33,947 nucleotides of DNA from Actinomycetota bacterium. Lineage in GTDB: Bacteria > Actinomycetota > Aquicultoria > Aquicultorales > JAMCWL01. A model generated the notes under the pieces. It saw only the letters and a program-made list of their open reading frames with translations, made no database searches and had not been told where the DNA came from. The translations under genes and the position numbers were made by a program. Below, one piece after another: positions 1 to 7,259 of this stretch (position 1 is the first letter of the stretch; the number at the start of each line of letters is the position of its first letter). The stretch spans positions 1-33,947 of the forward strand of contig JAMCWL010000008.1 in assembly GCA_023481285.1 (NCBI GenBank), in the 5' to 3' direction.

Positions 1-82
1 ATAAATGGCTCCTCTCTCTTGGGCTTGACTGGTATACAACTCAATCAAACCACGAGTTGGGAGCCGCTTCAATTTCAACTAA

Positions 83-625
83 GTATGGGACACCGCCAAC
101 CAGATCAATAATGATTATAAAGCTCTGAGAGATACTTCACCGGTCTTGGACTTGCCACCATACAGTCATGAGAACGAAAACGACTACAATGAGAAGGTCG
201 CTCACGATAATAGCGAATTTTGTTGCATGGATTGTAAAACTATAAGTCATGGAGGCGGACATAGTAGCGTCGAGTTTTGTGATTTGTTCAGCAAGGACAA
301 CAAGATGATCCATGTCAAGCGTTATGGCGGATCTTCGGTATTAAGCCATTTGTTTTTTCAAGGCGCAGTATCTGGAGAACTATTCTTGGCAGATAAAGAA
401 TTTAGAGGCAAGGTAAATCAAAAATTGCCTGAGAGCCATAAGCTTGCCGACCCGGATAGTAAACCAAAACCAGGCACTTACCAAGTTATTTTTGGGATTA
501 TTAGCTCCTCATCCGACTCTTTAGAGCTTCCGTTCTTTAGCAAAGTGGCATTAAGAAACGCAAGGCGAAGGTTAGAAGCTTTTGGATACGAGGTGGCGTT
601 GCAGAAGATCAGCGCCGAGGATTAG
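83..625 (+). pseudogene. C-terminal remnant of a TIGR04141/DUF6119-family protein
   Basis: The ORF at 146-625 contains IHVKRYGGSSVLSHLFFQGAVSGELFLADKEFR and LPFFSKVALRNARRRLEAFGYEVAL, typical of the TIGR04141 C-terminus. Family-like sequence continues upstream in the same frame (VWDTANQINNDYKALRDTSPVLDLPPY), but that frame has TAA at 80-82 and TGA at 26-28. Confidence 0.5.
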
Positions 626-759
626 TTTCAGATCAACTTCTCTAGCTGCTCAAACATTTTCATGACATGGTTCGAATAGTAACTTGTTAGGGGCACCAAG
701 CTTAGGTCGAGCAATTTCTTCAAGAAGATTACGCTCACTTTGAAGGTCGTTGTTTCCTG

Positions 760-1107
760 CTAAACGACGGCTATCTCCTTGACGTGAAAGCCGCGCAGCG
801 AGCGGATGCTCCTCATGACGATCGATCTGAGACATAGCTCGCACTTCTCGGAATTGGAAGTGCAGCACGCCACGTTTCTAGGGAGCTGCGGAGAGCAGTC
901 AGGTTTGCGGCAGATCGCCACAAACGAAACACTGAAGCGCTTGGAGCCGTTTGAGGTGGTCGCCATGGTGCACTTAAACATCATCATCCTCCTGATCTGC
1001 TCATCGATAATCGCCCTAATGCAGCGCGAGCACTTTGCTTCGCTGGGCTCACACCGCATGTTCTTGCAGCTCACAGCGAAGTTCACGGCAAACGCCTTTT
1101 CTGACAT
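760..1107 (-). CDS. Cys-rich small protein with two related CxxxxC...CxxC modules
   Basis: Internal duplication: FAVNFAVSCKNMRCEPSEAKCSRCIRAI and FSVSFVAICRKPDC...EKCELCLRSI. There is a GGGGGAG ribosome-binding site upstream of the ATG. Preferred over the overlapping plus-strand ORF 806-1147. Confidence 0.55.
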   Translation of the reverse strand: MSEKAFAVNFAVSCKNMRCEPSEAKCSRCIRAIIDEQIRRMMMFKCTMATTSNGSKRFSVSFVAICRKPDCSPQLPRNVACCTSNSEKCELCLRSIVMRSIRSLRGFHVKEIAVV

Positions 1108-1253
1108 CTTCGCTCCCCCCTTTCCCTCAACCGGAAAACCGCTATAAAAAATATAGAACGACTACCCTCACCTCGCAAGTGAATTTGTGAAAATCTTTTG
1201 TTAACGACGCCCCTTATCATTGGGTATAGGGAATCCGCTCGGGCGCAGCTTAT

Positions 1254-1829
1254 ATGATGGCGGGAGGGGATGTGGGTCGACTTAGGGGCTTGCTCGGTGG
1301 CAACCGAATAGCTTTCGTTCTGGAACGGGACTTCGACGGAGCGAACTACACTGAGCTCAGAGGCTGTCTTGGGGGTGCAGGCGCTAACGTTATGGTCGTA
1401 AGCTCCGATAGCTGGAGCGAGATAACCGACCGGGACCGGTCTTTGAGCATCAAGCCCGATCTTTCCTTCATGGAGGCAGAGGTGGGCGTCTTTGATGTTC
1501 TCGTTATCGGAGACGACAGCACGGCCCGCCAGGATAAATCGCGCCCGGACGCCTGCCGCCTGGTATCAGAGACCATGCGGTTTAACAAGCCCTTGGTTGC
1601 CGTCGGCCTCGGGCCCGAGCTCTTGATCTGCGCCAACGCTCTAAAGGGCCGTAAGGTCACCGGTCTACCCTCGATAGCCGATGCTATTAGATTGGCCGGC
1701 GGGATGTTCAAAAAGAGGTCCGTGGTGATCGACGGCAACTTGATAACGGCGAGATCTTCGGGGTCGGTGGGAAAAATCTGTGACCTCCTCGCGCCGCTGC
1801 TACGAGGAAGGTCCGCCGAAGCGGCCTAG
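1254..1829 (+). CDS. DJ-1/PfpI-like (class I glutamine amidotransferase-like) protein lacking the nucleophile Cys
   Basis: PfpI-like fold pattern: RIAFVLERDFDGANYTELRGCLGGAGANVMVVS, FDVLVIGDDS, KPLVAVGLGPELLICANALKGRKVTGLPSIADAIRLAGG, VVIDGNLITARS. Exact start uncertain. Confidence 0.7.
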   Translation: MMAGGDVGRLRGLLGGNRIAFVLERDFDGANYTELRGCLGGAGANVMVVSSDSWSEITDRDRSLSIKPDLSFMEAEVGVFDVLVIGDDSTARQDKSRPDACRLVSETMRFNKPLVAVGLGPELLICANALKGRKVTGLPSIADAIRLAGGMFKKRSVVIDGNLITARSSGSVGKICDLLAPLLRGRSAEAA

Positions 1830-1922
1830 GCGGGCGCAAACGTCGAGCGTTAATAATGGGAATATCTCTAGAGCGGCCGGCGCGCGCAAGGCGTCGGCAC
1901 AACCCACATTAGGAGGTTTGTC

Positions 1923-2372
1923 ATGGAGATGACAAGAACGGAGATGAAGAAGCTCTTCAGGCGGCGAAGCCCGCTCGCCGTCGTCCTGCTCTCCGTTATC
2001 ACATTGGGCGTTTACTTCGTCTACTGGTACTATAAGGTGAATAAAGAGATCGCCGCTTATGACGAAAAGATCGAGACGAGCCCGGGGGTTTCTGCTTTCG
2101 CGATTACGCTCGGTTATTTCCTCGCTTTTTTCATCGTAGGCTTCATCTCGTCTTACAATACGGCAGCTCGAGCAAAGCGCATGTTCCACGACTTCAACAC
2201 GCCAATCTCGATCTCGCCGATTTTCGCGACGCTTCTCTACGCCCTGAGCGCGCTGGGCTTCCCGATGCTGGCCCTCTTCTACCCCGCCTACATCCAGAGC
2301 AAGCTAAACGCCTTTTGGCGCCATGAGTCAGCCAGGATGAAGGCGGCTGCCGAAGAACGGCCGGCGGCCTAG
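1923..2372 (+). CDS. DUF4234-like small membrane protein
   Basis: LLSVITLGVYFVYWYYKVNKEI motif and hydrophobic segments. RBS AGGAGG upstream of ATG. Confidence 0.65.
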   Translation: MEMTRTEMKKLFRRRSPLAVVLLSVITLGVYFVYWYYKVNKEIAAYDEKIETSPGVSAFAITLGYFLAFFIVGFISSYNTAARAKRMFHDFNTPISISPIFATLLYALSALGFPMLALFYPAYIQSKLNAFWRHESARMKAAAEERPAA

Positions 2373-2381
2373 CAGATGACG

Positions 2382-2419
2382 GATCAAAGGGCCGCTCTTT
2401 GTTTGGCAGCCCTTTGATC
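2382..2419 (+). terminator. Putative hairpin after the DUF4234-like gene
   Basis: Inverted repeat GATCAAAGGGC (2382-2392) / GCCCTTTGATC (2409-2419), 11-bp perfect stem and 16-nt loop, just after the stop. No strong T-tract follows. Confidence 0.4.
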
Positions 2420-2547
2420 TCCAGCATCATTTGGAATAGCGCCATTGCCGCCGAGAGCCTCCAATACTAATATCTTGATAGTGGCTGCTAATGTCTTGCT
2501 AAAGACGACAAGCAATCCCATTCTTGTTTGAAGGCCGGAGGTGAGCG

Positions 2548-3453
2548 TTGCCTAACCCGAAGAGTGGCAGTGGCGTCGAAACAGAAGGGCTTGCCGATCG
2601 CGTGCGGCATCTGGTGCCGGCGCCGAAAGCCCTCTACAGCGATGTTGATGGCACCTTGCTTGGCCCGGGCGGATGCCTCTTTCTAGACGCCGGACACCGC
2701 TTGACGCTCGAGCCGGCCCGGGCGATCATGGCTTGCCACCTCAGCAAGCTAGACGTACTCCTCGTATCCGGGCGAAGGCGCCTACAGCTCCACGGAGATG
2801 CGCGCGTTTTCGGGTTCAACAATTGGATCGCGGAGCTCGGCTGCCAGCTCGTCTATAATCGCGGGGAGGTCGTGATTGAAAACGTCGGGGATTTCCCGAC
2901 CAACGGAAAGACGGTCTACCAGGCGATTGAGGAGTCCGGCGCCCCCCGCCTTCTCCTCGAGGAGTATGCGGGCAAGCTAGAATATCATACACCCTGGTCT
3001 GACGAGCGAGAGTGCACACACGTCATGCGCGGCTACGTGAATGTCAATGAGGTGAACGCTCTTCTTGGGCGCGAGGGCCTTGAGGGATTGAAGTTGGTTG
3101 ACAACGGACGTGTTCACCGGACGAGCCTTGGTCTCTCTCTCGACCTGCCGGAGATCCACGCCTACCACCTGCTGCCAAAAGAGAGCGGTAAGGCCTCCGC
3201 CGTCCGCAAGGACAGGGAGATCAGGAATATCCCTAAGGAATCGGCGGTCGCTATCGGGGACGCCGCATCTGATCTTGAGCTCGCCGACGAAGTCGCCATC
3301 CTATTCTTGGTCGCTAACGCCCTTTGTGAGAACCACAATCTAGCCGAGCAGATACGGGAAAAGGAAAATGTCATCGTGACCAAGCGCGCGATGGGCCTTG
3401 GCTGGGCGGAGGCGATCGGCTACTTAACTAGCCCGCGCTTTTTTGTCGATTAG
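2548..3453 (+). CDS. HAD-superfamily (IIB-like) hydrolase
   Basis: YSDVDGTLLGPGG (motif I), LLVSGRR (motif II), AIGDAASDLELADEV (motif IV). TTG start after GGAGG. Confidence 0.7.
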   Translation: MPNPKSGSGVETEGLADRVRHLVPAPKALYSDVDGTLLGPGGCLFLDAGHRLTLEPARAIMACHLSKLDVLLVSGRRRLQLHGDARVFGFNNWIAELGCQLVYNRGEVVIENVGDFPTNGKTVYQAIEESGAPRLLLEEYAGKLEYHTPWSDERECTHVMRGYVNVNEVNALLGREGLEGLKLVDNGRVHRTSLGLSLDLPEIHAYHLLPKESGKASAVRKDREIRNIPKESAVAIGDAASDLELADEVAILFLVANALCENHNLAEQIREKENVIVTKRAMGLGWAEAIGYLTSPRFFVD

Positions 3454-3454
3454 T

Positions 3455-4030
3455 TTAGTTGATTAGAACGGTGTGAAATCCGGCCACCTCCGAGTCGGGG
3501 AGAGACCGGTACTCTTCCGGGGTGAAGGTTGAAAGGTTGACCTTCCTGCCGACCCTTCGGCTCGCCGCCCCAACCACCTCGGCAAGCGCGGAGAGCTCCC
3601 ACCCCACCACGATAAGCCTCAAGGGCTCGGTGAGCGGCCAGTTCTCGTCGACATCCCCTACCAGGTAGGCAAGCTCAACCCCTTCTGCGGCCATGAGGTG
3701 CTTTTTTAGCTCTCTGACCAAGCCTACCGTCTTGGCAAAGAGCGATTCGATCTCGGCCCCTATCGGACAATCCTGGTCGAGGGCGTGAAACTTGACACCC
3801 CCACGCTCTCTAGTCCTGAACAGGCCTAGGGCGGAGAGCGTTTCGAGCTGTTTCGCGACAGAACTCACCGGCTCGCCCAGGTGCCGTGCGAGCTCTCGAA
3901 CGTAGAGCTCCTCCTCTGGCCGCGCATAGAAGGTGTCGAGGATTTTAACGGCCAGCTTGGACTTGAAGAGTTCCTTCAGCAACCCAACCACCTCCACTGC
4001 CATTGGGCGGGAACGTGGACGGTCGTCCAT
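3455..4030 (-). CDS. Winged-helix regulator with degenerate nucleotidyltransferase-like C-terminal domain
   Basis: wHTH segment KILDTFYARPEEELYVRELARHLGEPVSSVAKQLETLSALGLFRTRERGGVKFHAL followed by ELAYLVGDVDENWPLTEPLRLIVVG, where an MNT-type GSxARGE...D(I/L)DL(L/I)VVG motif would be expected. Confidence 0.55.
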   Translation of the reverse strand: MDDRPRSRPMAVEVVGLLKELFKSKLAVKILDTFYARPEEELYVRELARHLGEPVSSVAKQLETLSALGLFRTRERGGVKFHALDQDCPIGAEIESLFAKTVGLVRELKKHLMAAEGVELAYLVGDVDENWPLTEPLRLIVVGWELSALAEVVGAASRRVGRKVNLSTFTPEEYRSLPDSEVAGFHTVLIN

Positions 4031-4092
4031 TGTTGTTGGACAATTATATAGCTTAGGGTGGTGCTTGGCAAGCTTTCGGCGGCGTTCTTGGA

Positions 4093-4980
4093 TTATCTAA
4101 CGAAAACCGAGCGCTCGTAAAGGCTGAGCGCTTCTTCGTTCGCCTCATGCCAGGAGACCGGCGGGGGCGTCAAGAGCCCAAGCGCCCCGACCAGCTCGGC
4201 GGAGATCGCTTCGCCGATTCTTTCGATAAGCCGCTCTTCGCAGGGAACCGCTTTTGTCGTCATCATCACGAGATGGCCGGCGTCCCCTTCGACGATCTGC
4301 TCAATCTCGATCGGGCCCAGAAGGAGCGGGTGGCCGGCGTAGAGATCCGATATCCTTTCGATCGCCCTCTTGATCTCCCTGCCGTCGCCCGGGGGAAGCA
4401 GGAGCTCGAGCCGGTATGTGGTATACCCGGAAGCATAGCGGTCGACGCCCTGGATGCCGCCGTTCGGGATAAAGCGAAGGTTTCCGGCGAGGTCGCGAAC
4501 CTTTGTAAAGCGCAAGGAGAGCTCCTCGACGATCCCAAAGACCTCGAATCCGGAGAGGCGGATTCGAACCACGTCCCCGATGCCATACTGGTTCTCGAAG
4601 ACGATGAAGAAGCCCGCAATTATGTCCTTTAAAACCGCTTGAGCTCCGAATGCCACCGCGACGCCTGCGACGCCAAGCCCTGTTAAGACCGCCGCCAACT
4701 GGGGGAATTTGATGAAAAGAGAGATCGCGATGGAGTAGCCGGCGATCCCGAAAATGGCGTACCTGAGGGTGTGCCTGAGCAGCGCCGCCGCCGTGTAGGA
4801 TCGCTTCCGCGCCGCTACAAGCTCAGTCGTCAACGGCTCTCCGCTCTTCTCCCTCAAACTGACATAGCGGTCGACGAGCCTGTTCCCCAGGCGATTGGCG
4901 ATATGCGCGATCAAGACGATTGCCGCAACCTCTATTATGACATAAGCGGCGCTTAGCAGCGCCTCAGACATCTTAAACAA
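4093..4980 (-). CDS. Mechanosensitive ion channel, MscS family
   Basis: LTGLGVAGVAVAFGAQAVLKDIIAGFFIVFENQYGIGDVVRI...GIVEELSLRFTKVRDLAGNLRFIPNG is characteristic of MscS. Confidence 0.9.
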   Translation of the reverse strand: MFKMSEALLSAAYVIIEVAAIVLIAHIANRLGNRLVDRYVSLREKSGEPLTTELVAARKRSYTAAALLRHTLRYAIFGIAGYSIAISLFIKFPQLAAVLTGLGVAGVAVAFGAQAVLKDIIAGFFIVFENQYGIGDVVRIRLSGFEVFGIVEELSLRFTKVRDLAGNLRFIPNGGIQGVDRYASGYTTYRLELLLPPGDGREIKRAIERISDLYAGHPLLLGPIEIEQIVEGDAGHLVMMTTKAVPCEERLIERIGEAISAELVGALGLLTPPPVSWHEANEEALSLYERSVFVR

Positions 4981-4987
4981 AACCGCT

Positions 4988-5863
4988 TCAAGCCCTCTCC
5001 AGCGCCCTCCGAGGCTCCATCTCCGTATCGGTCAACCTGTCAAGCATCTCGGAGACTGGCACGATCTCATAGCCGGCGCTTCTGAGGTAATCGATTACCA
5101 ATGGGAGCGCCTCGACGGTGGATGCTCGCTTTCCTCCCTCTCGGCGAAGGAGCGCCCCGGAGTCGTGGAAGAGAATTATAGCCCCGGGTCGCACGTAACG
5201 GGCGATCCGCCGAACTATCTGTTTGGGGGTCAAGCCTCGCCAATCCAGCGCCGAGACGGTCCATAAAATCATCTGTAGACCGAACTCATCAACGACTATA
5301 CGCCTGACCGCATTCGAATACAACCCGCGCGGCGGACGGAAAAGCCTCGTCGCTACGCCGGTCACCGAAAAAATTGCAGCCTCCGCGCGGCGAAGTTGGT
5401 CCTCTACAACGCGCCTGGTCGCGGGTACAAGATCGCGATGGCTATAGGTATGGCTACCGATGTCATGCCCTTCAGCGACGATCCGCCTCGCTATTTCCGG
5501 ATATTTTTCCACGTGAAGGCCGGTGCAAAAGAAGGTTGCCCTAGCTTCCTTCGTCTGGAGTATCTCCAATATCCTGGGGGTATACTTTGGGTTCGGGCCG
5601 TCGTCGTAGGTGATGGCGACGACCGGCGCATTGGGTCCACGGCGGACGATTCCCTCTTGAGTTCCGAAGCCATGATACTCGTAATAGCTGACGATTACCG
5701 CGACCACGGCGATAATCGCGAAGCTCACAAAAAGCGTGGGGGCGTAATGAGCCGAACCACCGAGCACACGCTCTACTAGAGTAGGCCGATACGCAGATGT
5801 GACTGCCGTGAGAAGCACGGCCACTCCGACGACGACCAGCAGCCGGTAAGGTCGGCTGTTCAA
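4988..5863 (-). CDS. Polysaccharide deacetylase (NodB homology domain)
   Basis: VAITYDDGPNPKYTPRILEIL, ARATFFCTGLHVEKYPEIARRIVAEGHDIGSHTYSH, FRPPRG, GAIILFHDSG. TTG start. Confidence 0.9.
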   Translation of the reverse strand: MNSRPYRLLVVVGVAVLLTAVTSAYRPTLVERVLGGSAHYAPTLFVSFAIIAVVAVIVSYYEYHGFGTQEGIVRRGPNAPVVAITYDDGPNPKYTPRILEILQTKEARATFFCTGLHVEKYPEIARRIVAEGHDIGSHTYSHRDLVPATRRVVEDQLRRAEAAIFSVTGVATRLFRPPRGLYSNAVRRIVVDEFGLQMILWTVSALDWRGLTPKQIVRRIARYVRPGAIILFHDSGALLRREGGKRASTVEALPLVIDYLRSAGYEIVPVSEMLDRLTDTEMEPRRALERA

Positions 5864-5908
5864 GCGGCATTCCCTCCGATGTTTAGTCGAACCAAAATCT
5901 CTTTCCCG

Positions 5909-7012
5909 CTACTCCGACGCTTCAAACCTTGTGGCAAGCTTGGCCATGACCTCGGGCATGGTTGTGTACTCCATCTCCTCAAGGGGCAGGCGGTGGGGCT
6001 CAAAGGGCCCGTGGCGCCTCAGGTAATCGGCAACATCGAGCGCCAGCTTGCGTGCGTTGTCGTAAGACGGATCGTCGAACATGTCTCGAGGTCCGACAAG
6101 CTGTCCCTGGGTGAGCTGAAACCCCAGGCTGACGACGCGCGGCGGGCCGTCGAAGCGCGTGGGATGGTCGTCCTCAAAGGAAACGGGCATCATCGGCCCG
6201 TGGTGTGAGCCCCTCATCCAGCCGGCTACCGTGTGCGGGAAGGCAAACGGCTCGACGACCTCGCCGACAGCCGGTAAGCCAGACTGGGAGCGGACGATCA
6301 TCACCGGGTCGTCCTTGCCGATGTAGCGCCCCGCCAAAAGGAAGAGGCGCTGGGTGGAAGTGGCCGCAGCGATCTCGTTGTCGTTCTTGCGGTAGACGTT
6401 CTTTATCACGTAGCGCGACGGGGCGCCGATGAAGACGAGCATGTCGTAAACGTCCTCAGGGCAAGAGAAGAGAATCCTCTTGTGCTCGATAAGGTCGTGA
6501 ACCTCAAAGACGAAGCCGTCATGCATTTTGGCGTCGATAATCAGGCCAATTGTGTTAAATGGATCGGCAAACATCTTGAAAAGGGGCAGATTCCAGGCTC
6601 CCGGCTCTGTCTTATCGGCCAGGAAGACGATGATCGGCTCGCTGGTCCGCTCAACGAACTCCATTTCGGCGACGCCAGGGCCCATACCCCTGACATTTCC
6701 AGAGAAAGCGTCCGAGAGGAGGTCCTGGCCCGCGCCGTACTGGCCGTACTTCTTGGCGACCTCCGTTGCCGACTTGAAGGTTTCCCACGCAAAGCCGTGG
6801 ATGTCGGGCGAGTCGATGCCCTTCTTGTGGGTCATGATGAGCGCAATGTCATCGCCGACTTTTCCACGACAGTAATCGACGAGAAGACCGGTCTTCTTCG
6901 CTTCGGCCAGTTTCTCTTCGGCCCTTTCCAGCAGGGCGGGGTGAACGTCGCAGTGGCCGACGTAGCCTCCGACATCCGCCTTAATGACGCTAAGCGTAAT
7001 CTTTTCAGACAT
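5909..7012 (-). CDS. fbp: Fructose-1,6-bisphosphate aldolase/phosphatase (archaeal/class V type)
   Basis: Full-length translation matches the bifunctional FBPA/P family: KITLSVIKADVGGYVGHCDVHP, DDIALIMTHKKGIDSPDIHGFAWETF, YGAGQDLLSDAFSGNVRGMGPGVAEMEF. RBS GAGGAGG. Confidence 0.9.
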   Translation of the reverse strand: MSEKITLSVIKADVGGYVGHCDVHPALLERAEEKLAEAKKTGLLVDYCRGKVGDDIALIMTHKKGIDSPDIHGFAWETFKSATEVAKKYGQYGAGQDLLSDAFSGNVRGMGPGVAEMEFVERTSEPIIVFLADKTEPGAWNLPLFKMFADPFNTIGLIIDAKMHDGFVFEVHDLIEHKRILFSCPEDVYDMLVFIGAPSRYVIKNVYRKNDNEIAAATSTQRLFLLAGRYIGKDDPVMIVRSQSGLPAVGEVVEPFAFPHTVAGWMRGSHHGPMMPVSFEDDHPTRFDGPPRVVSLGFQLTQGQLVGPRDMFDDPSYDNARKLALDVADYLRRHGPFEPHRLPLEEMEYTTMPEVMAKLATRFEASE

Positions 7013-7259
7013 TAATAAATCTCCTCCTCAAGCACGTGGATTTCTGTTGCGATGAATTTCCGCGGTGCGCGCTCGCCTCTTCCCCCGGCACTTATCGATT
7101 AAGAATATAGCACAAACGGTCCGTGATGGCGACAGCCTTTCTATTTGCCGGTACTTTGCTCGTGGTTGACCTTTTGGCCGTCGTCGTTCCTTACATTTCG
7201 GTTGAATGCACGGCTCTATGCTCTATAATTGAGCGAGTGATCGAGACCGGGTAGGGTGG

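Noticed and set aside
806-1147. Plus-strand 113-aa ORF
   Set aside because: It overlaps the better-supported minus-strand Cys-rich gene, which has a strong RBS and an internal duplication.
2460-2547. Possible second octamer-like or hairpin region upstream of the HAD gene
   Set aside because: CTAATATCTTG/CTAATGTCTTG-like similarity does not hold an 8-bp register, and no stable stem was found.
5510-5525. Second parS-like site (TTCCACGTGAAGG)
   Set aside because: Only the CACGTGAA core matches, the outer positions fail, and it lies inside the deacetylase CDS.
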